Source: Euryarchaeota archaeon UBA433 (GTDB lineage Archaea > Thermoplasmatota > Poseidoniia > Poseidoniales > Poseidoniaceae). Taken from it: a DNA stretch of 31,886 nt. The stretch's first letter is position 1; each line of letters opens with the position of its first letter. The stretch is from NCBI GenBank assembly GCA_002495535.1, contig DAFX01000035.1:19068-50953 (forward strand). Reading direction: 5' to 3'. The translations under genes were made by a program, and so were the position numbers. Positions 16,852 to 24,653 of the stretch are shown here, one piece after another. A model generated the notes under the pieces. It saw only the letters and a program-made list of their open reading frames with translations, was not told the DNA's origin and did no database searches.

Positions 16852-17727
16852 ATGACACAGGAAGAAACCGTCTTGTATTTTGGCTACGGGTCCAACTTAG
16901 ATGCCAAAGATTGGAATGAATGGTGCGAAAGGACCGGGCGTGATCCTTCAGGAATCACGGAACTGGAGCCATGTTGGTTGCCCGATCATCGATTGAAGTT
17001 TCATTACCATTCAAGGTTGCGTGAAGGTGGTGCGGCTGATGTGGAACCTGCTGGGTGCGGCCACGCAGTGCCAGGGGTTCTGTTTTCATTAAATTCGAAC
17101 GCACTGGCGAACATGGACAAAAAAGAAGGCCATCCGAACATCTATCGGAGGACAAATGTCACTGTTATCAAAGGCGATGGCACCTCTGTTGAAGCGATCA
17201 CCTATCGAGTCCAACCTGACCGTATTGGTGACCATGTCGCGCCCACATCTCATTATGTTGGGTTGATTGAATCCAACCTTATTCGAAACAATCTTCCAAT
17301 TGTAGATTTGAAAAATGCAATTGAAAATAACGACAAGTCTTACCCTGTTGACCACCTGTTTGTGTACGGCACGTTGATGTCGGGGGAATTCCGTGGTACG
17401 ACCCTCGAACAGTTCTCCATCAGTGAAGGTGTGAAAGCTCGAGCAGAAGGTGCTCTTTACCACCTTGGGGACTACCCCGGCATGCGGCCAGCAAAGAACG
17501 AGCGCGTCATCGGAGAACTTCACCGGCTCGATGACGTGTTTACGGCCCTACAATCCCTTGATCGAGTCGAAGGGTTCTACGGGTTCACTTCTCCAGATTC
17601 ACTGTACAACCGAACCCTCATTCAGGTTGAAGTCGAGCAAAAAATGATTTGGGCGTGGACGTATTTCTACGCCTCCGAGCCCCCGGCTGGTAGCAAAATC
17701 AACTCTGGTGATTGGCGTACATTGTGA
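16852..17727 (+). CDS. tandem gamma-glutamylcyclotransferase-fold protein
   Basis: This 291-residue protein carries two domains of the gamma-glutamylcyclotransferase (AIG2/GGCT) fold. The first (about 5-150) opens with YFGYGSNLD (9-17) and has a candidate catalytic Glu92 in MDKKEGHPN, as in GGCT enzymes that turn gamma-glutamyl peptides or amines into 5-oxoproline. The second (about 165-285) opens with LFVYGTLMSGEFRG and has Glu240 in LDRVEGFYG, the AIG2/GGACT pattern. Both keep the substrate-loop motif and a Glu, so both may be active, possibly on different gamma-glutamyl compounds. The gene starts 40 bases after serS on the same strand and stops against the convergent biotin-carrier gene. 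The actual substrates cannot be read from the sequence. Confidence 0.8.
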   Translation: MTQEETVLYFGYGSNLDAKDWNEWCERTGRDPSGITELEPCWLPDHRLKFHYHSRLREGGAADVEPAGCGHAVPGVLFSLNSNALANMDKKEGHPNIYRRTNVTVIKGDGTSVEAITYRVQPDRIGDHVAPTSHYVGLIESNLIRNNLPIVDLKNAIENNDKSYPVDHLFVYGTLMSGEFRGTTLEQFSISEGVKARAEGALYHLGDYPGMRPAKNERVIGELHRLDDVFTALQSLDRVEGFYGFTSPDSLYNRTLIQVEVEQKMIWAWTYFYASEPPAGSKINSGDWRTL

Positions 17728-18192
17728 TTAGGATTCATCAAGGGAAAGCAAAGCAACGCCCTGCTCGACTTGATCGTGAGCACTGAAATGAACCGCGGTC
17801 ACGACCCCGTCAGCAGCTGCAACGATTCTGTGTTCCATTTTCATTGCTTCCAGCACCATCAAGGTGGTGCCGGCTTTGACCGATTCACCAACGGTGACAA
17901 GGACCTGTAAAATCTTCCCAGGCATAGGCGCTGTCAAGCCCCCACCGTCGTCGGTATCTGTGGCCCCCGGTTCGATCCGTTCGAGTTTGAAGGTATGACC
18001 TTGGAAGTGAACCCACCACACATCACCAACCTTTGCCACATGGGCAAAAGCGACCGAAGAATCAGCTTGCACGATACGAAGGCGTCCATCACCCATCAGT
18101 GTGGCTTCGAGGTGACCGAGGCTCCAGACATCGCCTTCTCGTGCAACAGAGACCTCAATCGGCCCTTCTGGGCTCTTGAATTGATGGTGCAT
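17728..18192 (-). CDS. biotin carboxyl carrier subunit of 3-methylcrotonyl-CoA carboxylase
   Basis: This 154-residue protein ends in a biotinyl domain (about 85-152) with the biotinylation motif EAMKM; Lys118 is the attachment site. It would swing carboxybiotin between the biotin carboxylase and the carboxyltransferase. The first ~75 residues are beta-rich, with GDVWWVHFQGHTFKLER, and resemble part of the linker (BT-type) domain of fused alpha subunits. A Gly/Asp/Ala-Pro linker (DTDDGGG) precedes the biotinyl domain. The ATG at 18192 follows AGGAGGT by 8 bases and shares one base with the TGA of the biotin carboxylase gene, so the two are coupled. It is last in the leucine-degradation operon. 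Confidence 0.9.
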   Translation of the reverse strand: MHHQFKSPEGPIEVSVAREGDVWSLGHLEATLMGDGRLRIVQADSSVAFAHVAKVGDVWWVHFQGHTFKLERIEPGATDTDDGGGLTAPMPGKILQVLVTVGESVKAGTTLMVLEAMKMEHRIVAAADGVVTAVHFSAHDQVEQGVALLSLDES

Positions 18193-19697
18193 CAAGGGTA
18201 CCTCCTGTTGAGCGTGGAAAAGGGACTTGTGGGGCCTTGTGTGTCTTCACTCACCTGGACTTGACTTCGATGAAGGCCAGCGCTTTCACCGATTGCAGCC
18301 GCCATCAGAGCAGCATCTTCTGTCGAACGGGCAATCGAAGGTGCCCAGCCATTTGGCCACAGGCGATCGATTGTAGTGGTGTCCGTGTGGCCAGTGATCA
18401 CTTCTTCCTCATCGCACAGTTCCCGTAAGAAACGGATGTTTGTCGTGGTACCGAGCACCACAAACTCATCCAACGCCCGGCGCATTCGTTGAAGAGCTTC
18501 AGAGCGAGAAGGGGCCCATACGATCAGTTTGGCAAGCATTGGGTCGTAGTTGGGTGTGACCTCATCGCCTTCACGAACGCCGGTATCCAAGCGAACGCCT
18601 GGGCCTTCAGGAGGGCGGAACACAGCAAGAGGGCCGATAGCAGGAAGGAAGTTGTTTGAGGCATCTTCAGCATAAAGACGGACTTCAATGGCATGACCTC
18701 GAATCATCAACGGCCCGCACGACATAGGTTCACCCGCTGCGATTCGCAATTGTTCTCGAACTAAATCGACCCCTGTGACCAGTTCAGTAACTGGGTGTTC
18801 AACTTGGATACGAGTGTTCATCTCAAGGAAGAAAAATTCACCCGAAGGTGCGAGTAAGAATTCTACCGTTCCAGCCCCTTCGTAATCAACTGCTTCAGCA
18901 GCAGCGACAGCTGCTTGGCCCATGGCTTCTCGAAGTTCGGGCGTCATGGTGGCGCAGGGAGCCTCTTCGAAGACCTTCTGATGTCGCCTTTGAACGCTGC
19001 ATTCGCGCTCCCCTAGGTGGATTGTGCGGCCGTGCCGGTCCGCTAGAATTTGAATTTCAACGTGCTTTGATCCCGTCAACAATCGCTCCACGTAGACCCT
19101 TCCATCGCCAAAAGCAGCAATTGCTTCTCGACGAGCCCCCTTTGCCGCCTCGATCAAATCTTCGGGGGCATGAACGGCGCGCATTCCTTTGCCCCCGCCA
19201 CCTGATGATGCTTTGAGCAGCATGGGATAGCCGACGCGATGAGATGCAGATTCGATTGCAGCGAGGGCTTCATCCTCATCCTCTTGCTCGATCTCTTCAC
19301 CTGGAATAACTGGAACACCCGCCGCCCGCATTGTAATTCGAGCGGTCATCTTGTCGCCCATTTGCTCGATGGCTTCCGGACTTGGCCCGACCCACTGAAT
19401 GTTTGCTTGGGACACTGCACGGGCAAAATCTGCCCGCTCCGAGAGAAAGCCAAAGCCGGGGTGTATTGCATCTGCACCAGTGGAACGGGCGATCGACAAA
19501 ATTTGGTTTTGGTCAAGGTAGGTTTCGCCAATGGAGTCCCCCGTCAATTCGACTGCTTGGTCGGCCAATTCAACAAACATCGAACGGGCGTCATTTTGGG
19601 CATAAATGGCAACAGTTTGCAATCCAGCCTCGCTGCAGGCGCGAAGGATTCGACAGGCGATTTCCCCCCTGTTTGCCACCAATACTTTGCTGACCAT
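18192..19697 (-). CDS. biotin carboxylase subunit of 3-methylcrotonyl-CoA carboxylase
   Basis: This 501-residue ATP-grasp enzyme carboxylates biotin on the carrier protein using bicarbonate and ATP. It begins MVSKVLVANRGEIACRI, the classic N-terminus. It contains the glycine-rich ATP loop KASSGGGGKGMRAV, the HxxERxCS-type GERECSVQRRHQK, and EMNTRIQVEHPVTE at the active site. The start at 19697 is set by that conserved N-terminus, with GAGGGT upstream; the longer frame to 19826 overlaps the upstream gene and lacks similarity. The carrier domain, usually fused in bacterial LiuD/MccA, is here a separate overlapping gene. The specific acyl-CoA is inferred from the carboxyltransferase and hydratase beside it. 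Confidence 0.92.
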   Translation of the reverse strand: MVSKVLVANRGEIACRILRACSEAGLQTVAIYAQNDARSMFVELADQAVELTGDSIGETYLDQNQILSIARSTGADAIHPGFGFLSERADFARAVSQANIQWVGPSPEAIEQMGDKMTARITMRAAGVPVIPGEEIEQEDEDEALAAIESASHRVGYPMLLKASSGGGGKGMRAVHAPEDLIEAAKGARREAIAAFGDGRVYVERLLTGSKHVEIQILADRHGRTIHLGERECSVQRRHQKVFEEAPCATMTPELREAMGQAAVAAAEAVDYEGAGTVEFLLAPSGEFFFLEMNTRIQVEHPVTELVTGVDLVREQLRIAAGEPMSCGPLMIRGHAIEVRLYAEDASNNFLPAIGPLAVFRPPEGPGVRLDTGVREGDEVTPNYDPMLAKLIVWAPSRSEALQRMRRALDEFVVLGTTTNIRFLRELCDEEEVITGHTDTTTIDRLWPNGWAPSIARSTEDAALMAAAIGESAGLHRSQVQVSEDTQGPTSPFSTLNRRYP

Positions 19698-19707
19698 GCT
19701 AAGACCC

Positions 19708-20565
19708 TCATTCTGGTTTCCAATTTGCCGGGCGCTTTTCGAGGAATGAGGAAAGGCCTTCTTGCCCTTCGTTAGAACCCCGCATTTTACTGGTGAAGTC
19801 CAATGTCCAATTGCGTAGAGCTTCATCAGTTTCAGTCCAACGGTCGAAATTCAACGTCAATTGTTTTGCCAAGCTGACAGCACACGGACCGGTTGTGAGA
19901 ACTTCATCCACGAGGTTTTGAACCGCTGCTTCAAGATCGTCTTGCTTCTCGACCACTTGTTCTATGAAACCTGTTCGAAGTGCTTCCTGAGCCTCAATCC
20001 GACTTGCTTGCATGGCAAGACGACGGAAACAGGCTGAACCAAGTCGGCGGTAAACATAGGGGCCTATGACCGCAGGCAAGATGCCCAGTTTTCCTTCTGA
20101 GAGTGCGATTTTGATGTTCTCAGTCCCAATCACATGGTCAAGGCAAGCGACGAGCCCAGCCCCTCCACCAAGAGCGACACCTTGGATGGCGCCTATGGTG
20201 AAACATGGGTGAGCCCAGAGGCCGTTGAAGAGGCGATCGAGGCGCTTTGAATCTGCGCGATTCTCTTCGGGTGTGTTTGCACCTGCATCCCTCATCATGT
20301 TGATGTCCGCTCCTGCACAAAAATGGCGTCCTGCTCCAGAGAGAACAAGGGTGCGAAGATAGGGCGCTCCGTCGTTGTCATGCAGAGCGTCGAGGCGCCC
20401 TGCGCTGCGTTCTGCGGTCCAATCTAACAGATCGCATAATTCGGTGATCAATTGCACATTGAGCGCATTGAACTTGTCTTCTCGATTGAGATGGAGGTTG
20501 ACTCGAGAGCCATGAAGGGTCATGGTGACGAGTTCTGTGGCGGGGGGGTTGTTCATGCTCAGCAT
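19708..20565 (-). CDS. liuC: methylglutaconyl-CoA hydratase (enoyl-CoA hydratase/isomerase family)
   Basis: This 285-residue crotonase-fold enzyme is expected to hydrate 3-methylglutaconyl-CoA to HMG-CoA, the step after the carboxylase in leucine breakdown. The oxyanion-hole segments are RHFCAGADINMM and GVALGGGAGLVAC. In classical enoyl-CoA hydratases a Glu follows GGG-x; here it is Gly, as I recall for bacterial LiuC-type enzymes. The second catalytic Glu is kept in IALSEGKLGILP, and PAVIGPYVYRRLG is also LiuC-like. The start is either the first codon at 20565 or the ATG at 20556 (MNNPPAT). It sits between the carboxyltransferase and biotin carboxylase genes, 10 bases ahead of the latter, so it belongs to the same operon. 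Confidence 0.85.
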   Translation of the reverse strand: MLSMNNPPATELVTMTLHGSRVNLHLNREDKFNALNVQLITELCDLLDWTAERSAGRLDALHDNDGAPYLRTLVLSGAGRHFCAGADINMMRDAGANTPEENRADSKRLDRLFNGLWAHPCFTIGAIQGVALGGGAGLVACLDHVIGTENIKIALSEGKLGILPAVIGPYVYRRLGSACFRRLAMQASRIEAQEALRTGFIEQVVEKQDDLEAAVQNLVDEVLTTGPCAVSLAKQLTLNFDRWTETDEALRNWTLDFTSKMRGSNEGQEGLSSFLEKRPANWKPE

Positions 20566-20607
20566 TCTAAAAACTCCAATTGCATTTTTGATTTTTCAAT
20601 TGCTTTA

Positions 20608-22218
20608 TCACATTCGGAAAACGCCGAACCGGTCATTGGGCAATGCTGCATTACGGGCTGCTGCAATGCACAACCCAAGCACGTCACGTGTATCCCTTGG
20701 GTCGATGATTCCATCGTCCCAGAGGCGCGCCGTAGAATAGTAGGGGCTGCCCTCAGTTTCGTATTGTTCGAGAATAGGGGCTCTGAACGCTTCCAATTCT
20801 TCCCCTTCCATCGGCCCAAGGCCTTCTCTGGCCCGTTGATCCTGTTTCACAGTGGTAAGAACATCTGCGGCTTGTGGACCCCCCATGACTGAAATTCGAC
20901 TGTTTGGCCACATGAAGAGGAAGCGAGGGTCGTAGGCACGCCCGCACATTCCGTAATTACCGGCGCCGTGTGAGCCGCCGATGATGACCGTGAATTTCGG
21001 TACGTTGACGCACGAAACGGCGGTGACCAGTTTCGCTCCGTCCTTGGCAATACCACCCGCTTCGTAGGCCTTTCCGACCATGAACCCGGTGATGTTCTGC
21101 AAGAACACAAGGGGAATGCCACGTTGGCCGCAGAGTTCAACAAAATGTGCACCCTTGAGAGAGGATTCAGAAAACAAGATCCCATTGTTGGCAACAATAC
21201 CGACCTTGTGACCGTGAATGTGAGCAAAACCACAAACCAGGGTGGTGCCGTACCTCGCCTTGAATTCATGGAACCTCGAGCCGTCAACGATCCTACCAAT
21301 GATTTCTTTGATGTCAACCGGCGTGCGGTTGTCGCTAGGGATCAAACCGAGCAAGTCTTCCACCTCGTGAGCGGGATCTTCGGCTGGAGCGCTCGCTGCG
21401 GGAGCAAGTGTCCTTGGGCCGATGTTTTCCACCACGTTTCGAACCATTCGTAACGCTTCAGGCTCATCTTCAGCGTAGTGGTCGGCAACCCCTGATTGTA
21501 CAGTGTGAACTTCCGCGCCACCCAATTCTTCCGCAGAGACTTCCTCTCCGGTTGCGGCTTTGACCAAAGGTGGACCTGCAAGGAAAATAGTCCCGTTCCC
21601 TTTGACGATGATCGATTCATCAGACATGGCAGGCACATAAGCTCCACCTGCCGTGCACGACCCGAGGACTGCGGCAATTTGAGGTATCTTATCGCCGGAC
21701 ATGCGGGCTTGATTTCTAAAAATACGTCCGAAGTGCCCAATATCTGGGAACACTTCATCCTGCATAGGAAGGAATGCACCCCCTGAATCCACCAAATAGA
21801 TACAGGGAAGGTTGTTTTCATGGGCTACCGTTTGGGCCCGAATATGTTTTTTCACGGTCATTGGGTAGTAGGAACCACCTTTCACCGTTGCATCATTTGC
21901 AACAAAGAGGCACTCACGCCCGTGGACCATGCCGATGCCTGTCACGATCCCTGCAGAGTGCGCACGCCCGTCGTAGAGTTCGTATGCAGCAAGGGGGGAG
22001 AGTTCCAAAAAGGCCGTACCGGGGTCGATGATGTGCTCAATTCGTTCACGAGCGAGGAGTTTACCTCGACTTCGATGACGATCAACGTATTTTCCACCAC
22101 CACCCATCGATGCAACATCGAGTCGGTCTCGAAGTGTCTCGATCAATTGGACGTTGAAGGCTTTGCGTTCAGCAAAGTCAGGGTCAGCACGATTCACTCT
22201 GGTTGGTAATCGGTCCAT
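20608..22218 (-). CDS. liuB: 3-methylcrotonyl-CoA carboxylase carboxyltransferase (beta) subunit
   Basis: This 536-residue subunit transfers carboxyl from biotin to 3-methylcrotonyl-CoA, making 3-methylglutaconyl-CoA in leucine degradation. The protein follows MCC beta subunits closely: GGGGKYVDRHRSRGKLLARE, DSGGAFLPMQDEVFPD, GSCTAGGAYVPAMSDE, FLAGPPLVKAATGEEVSAEE, and GGSHGAGNYGMCGRAYDP. The GPPLVKAATGEE segment is characteristic of MCC rather than propionyl-CoA carboxylase. Length equals the family norm. The ATG at 22218 is preferred because GAGGGG lies 5 bases upstream; a GTG at 22224 is possible but sits on the SD. It heads a four-gene operon and lies 68 bases after the DUF63 gene. TTTGTAATAG upstream could be its own weak promoter. 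Confidence 0.95.
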   Translation of the reverse strand: MDRLPTRVNRADPDFAERKAFNVQLIETLRDRLDVASMGGGGKYVDRHRSRGKLLARERIEHIIDPGTAFLELSPLAAYELYDGRAHSAGIVTGIGMVHGRECLFVANDATVKGGSYYPMTVKKHIRAQTVAHENNLPCIYLVDSGGAFLPMQDEVFPDIGHFGRIFRNQARMSGDKIPQIAAVLGSCTAGGAYVPAMSDESIIVKGNGTIFLAGPPLVKAATGEEVSAEELGGAEVHTVQSGVADHYAEDEPEALRMVRNVVENIGPRTLAPAASAPAEDPAHEVEDLLGLIPSDNRTPVDIKEIIGRIVDGSRFHEFKARYGTTLVCGFAHIHGHKVGIVANNGILFSESSLKGAHFVELCGQRGIPLVFLQNITGFMVGKAYEAGGIAKDGAKLVTAVSCVNVPKFTVIIGGSHGAGNYGMCGRAYDPRFLFMWPNSRISVMGGPQAADVLTTVKQDQRAREGLGPMEGEELEAFRAPILEQYETEGSPYYSTARLWDDGIIDPRDTRDVLGLCIAAARNAALPNDRFGVFRM

Positions 22219-22286
22219 TTCCACCCCTCAATCAGAGGGAGGTGGATGGGACATTTAACCCTATTACAAATCAAACATCAAGTGGT

Positions 22287-23672
22287 TCAAACACCAAGAG
22301 TCAGTCGGCCAATGTCTCGTAAGCCGGGCGCAAGGCCAACGATGAGCACGGCAAGGACGATGAGAAGCCGAAGATGGCGTTGCCTTTGTTCGACGCGCAT
22401 CTCTGCAAACAACCAGACGATTGTTCCAATCAGCACAGCCTTAACCAGGGTGAAGAGCCATGCCCCTTCACCATAGTCAATACCCAGCGAAGTGTTCAAT
22501 CGGCCACCAAGCATGATCACTTCATTGCTCACCGGGTGCTTTTCACCATAGCCAAAGGAATCAATTCCAACCATCGTTGCAAACCCATCACAAAGTTGGC
22601 CGAAGACCATGGCAAGCACCATTGGCGTCGCGAGCAGTCCCTTCTTTGACAGCAAACTCACTGGGTGTGCATCGGTCAAATCTTCAGCTTTATCCCAAGT
22701 GTCAAGTTTGACCCCGTGGGGCAAGACGCCGGCTTCGAAACCACACAATTTGAGTTGTCGCAGATCATCGATGCCTATTTTGTACATCATATAGCACACA
22801 AGCCCGGGGATACCAAGGACCACAAACAAAGGCCAGATTGGGATTGTATCAAGCACCCTAGCGCTTTCTTGAGCCCAAGGCGTGGCTAAAAATTGAGCCC
22901 AATGACCTATGCCAAGCACGACAGCAGCGGAGCCGAAAGCAAGCATCCCTCGGGTGATTGCAGGCCATTGCCTCGTGGTGAGAATCACGCCAACCATAAC
23001 AGAAAAGGAAGCGATAAGGCCAATGAGGACCCAAAGCATACCCATCTCATCATGGGCCAAGTACGCTGGCTGATAGAGCAGTCCCCAATGCATGAGTAAG
23101 GCGATAAGTAAAATCGGCAAAAGCGCTCTTCGAACCTTGCCTTCATCCCGATCAGTGGTCGCACCGTCCCATTTTCCAGCAACCCATTGGGAGGTGAATG
23201 CAATTCCAATCAACCATGCTGCTAAATGCAAATGAATCAAAGGAGAAATGAACAAAACATCCATGTCTTGAGTAAAAAAGTCTGCATCTTCGAGCACCCT
23301 CATCACCGGTGCAAGGCACACCCAAGCAATCAAAGCCACCGTCATTCGGTCATCGCATGGCAAATCTGCACGCCGGAAAAGCGCCTGAAGTATGACCACA
23401 CAAACGAGCATTGAACCCGTGTAAATAGCGGTATTTTCTGGGGAATAGCCAGCATCACCCGCAGAACCAGCATCCTCTATGATTGGGTCCCAGATAATTG
23501 GTTTGAGGCCGTCCTCCCAAACAGCATCGTTGGCAAGAACAAGTCCGGAAAGGAGCACAGCAATGAAAGCAAGAACGACCCAAATAGCAATTTTTTCACC
23601 GAATGAGTATTCCGAATCGGCCAAAGCAGGTTCTGCATCAGCCAAGTGGTTCTCAAGCGCGGTCATTGACAT
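22287..23672 (-). CDS. DUF63 family multi-pass membrane protein
   Basis: This 461-residue protein has about ten hydrophobic helices. It shows the marks of the archaeal DUF63 family: an extracytoplasmic-looking IIWDPIIEDAG segment with YSPENTAIYT, RVLEDADFF followed by LFISPLIHLH, and in the second half LCDGFATMVGIDSFGYGEKH. The conserved Asp, Glu and His residues near helix ends suggest a site within the membrane, but the function of the family is not established. The long polar/acidic N-terminus (about 28 residues) precedes helix 1. The start is the ATG at 23672 (GAGGG upstream) or the ATG at 23666. It lies between the FKBP-SAP gene and the leucine operon on the same strand; no functional link is evident. 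Confidence 0.8.
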   Translation of the reverse strand: MSMTALENHLADAEPALADSEYSFGEKIAIWVVLAFIAVLLSGLVLANDAVWEDGLKPIIWDPIIEDAGSAGDAGYSPENTAIYTGSMLVCVVILQALFRRADLPCDDRMTVALIAWVCLAPVMRVLEDADFFTQDMDVLFISPLIHLHLAAWLIGIAFTSQWVAGKWDGATTDRDEGKVRRALLPILLIALLMHWGLLYQPAYLAHDEMGMLWVLIGLIASFSVMVGVILTTRQWPAITRGMLAFGSAAVVLGIGHWAQFLATPWAQESARVLDTIPIWPLFVVLGIPGLVCYMMYKIGIDDLRQLKLCGFEAGVLPHGVKLDTWDKAEDLTDAHPVSLLSKKGLLATPMVLAMVFGQLCDGFATMVGIDSFGYGEKHPVSNEVIMLGGRLNTSLGIDYGEGAWLFTLVKAVLIGTIVWLFAEMRVEQRQRHLRLLIVLAVLIVGLAPGLRDIGRLTLGV

Positions 23673-23749
23673 TGTGGGCCCTCATTGTTTGGTTGGTGCG
23701 GCCCTCGATATGCTTTGGGGGGGTGCGCCCGTCCATGAAGGAGTGGCGT

Positions 23750-24583
23750 TCACTCTTCTTCTTGGGAGAGGCGAGCAATCAAATCTGCCTTCTTACCACC
23801 GACTGGAAGGCCAGCGGCTTTGCAGCGTTCCTTGAGTTGAGCGACTGAAAGCGAGGAGAGATCTTCTGCTTCATCCATATCGTCTTCTTCGTCTTCAACG
23901 CCGAATCCACGAGGCTCGTGAACTTCGATGAAGGAAACCTTCCCACATTCAACTGCATCACGGATGGTGGTCACCAAGCGGAATTTGAGCATGGCAGCGT
24001 TGGTATCGAAAAGCATGGTTTGTGGCAAAACGATCATGAGATCGTCACCGTCGAAGCTGACTTCGAAGCCGCTGTGGCCAGTGTTTGCCTGAAGAAGAGC
24101 AACAACTTGGTCTTCCTTGCCTTCGACAACGTCAACGACGTTGAATGAGTACTTGAGGGACTTTCCGGCCATTGGATGGTTGTAGTCGATTCGGGCTCGT
24201 CCTGCTGCAAGGTACGAGAGGTAGCCTTGTCGGTTGCCAATGTTCACTGGAGCACCGATGTAAAGTGAGTTCGGGTCCTTGACTGCACGGATCAATTTGT
24301 CAATGCTAATGGTTTCAATTTGATTAGCATCTTTTTCGCCGTATGCATCTTCTGGTGCGATAACGACTTCCGTTTCCTTCCCTTTCTTAGCTTCACCAAG
24401 TGCTGCTTCGAACCCGGGAATGAGTTGACCGCCACCGACGACGCAAACCATTGGCTCGTAGGTGCGAGACTCCTGATGTGCATCATGCTCTTTGGCGACT
24501 GCTTCACGGGTGGTCTCAATGAGGTCACCTGTTTCGTTGTTGTAGAGTTCATAATCGACGTGGACAATTGTTCCATCTTCCAT
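23750..24583 (-). CDS. FKBP-type peptidyl-prolyl isomerase with C-terminal SAP domain
   Basis: This 277-residue protein catalyses proline cis-trans isomerisation or acts as a chaperone. The N-terminal FKBP half has VHVDYELYNNETGDLIETT and VCVVGGGQLIPGFEAALGEA. It is interrupted by an insert-in-flap-like segment ending RARIDYNHPMAGKSLKYSF, as in archaeal and SlyD-type FKBPs. A middle domain (about 155-222) and an acidic linker (229-241) follow. Residues 245-272 match the SAP motif (LSVAQLKERCKAAGLPVGGKKADLI), a helix-turn-helix that binds DNA or RNA in other proteins. GGGAGGT lies 8 bases upstream of the ATG at 24583, deciding the start. There is no signal peptide, so it is cytoplasmic. The SAP fusion suggests work on or near nucleic acid. 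Confidence 0.9.
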   Translation of the reverse strand: MEDGTIVHVDYELYNNETGDLIETTREAVAKEHDAHQESRTYEPMVCVVGGGQLIPGFEAALGEAKKGKETEVVIAPEDAYGEKDANQIETISIDKLIRAVKDPNSLYIGAPVNIGNRQGYLSYLAAGRARIDYNHPMAGKSLKYSFNVVDVVEGKEDQVVALLQANTGHSGFEVSFDGDDLMIVLPQTMLFDTNAAMLKFRLVTTIRDAVECGKVSFIEVHEPRGFGVEDEEDDMDEAEDLSSLSVAQLKERCKAAGLPVGGKKADLIARLSQEEE

Positions 24584-24653
24584 GGTATTACCTCCCTTTC
24601 GGGTAGTTCGGCGACCGTCGTCCCCTTCATAATTCCATTGGAGGAGCAATGGT

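Noticed and set aside
19708..20565. Loss of the first catalytic Glu (Gly in GGGAGL) taken as a sign of an inactive crotonase
   Set aside because: LiuC-type hydratases, as I recall them, share this substitution and keep the second Glu, which is present here; the operon context supports an active enzyme.
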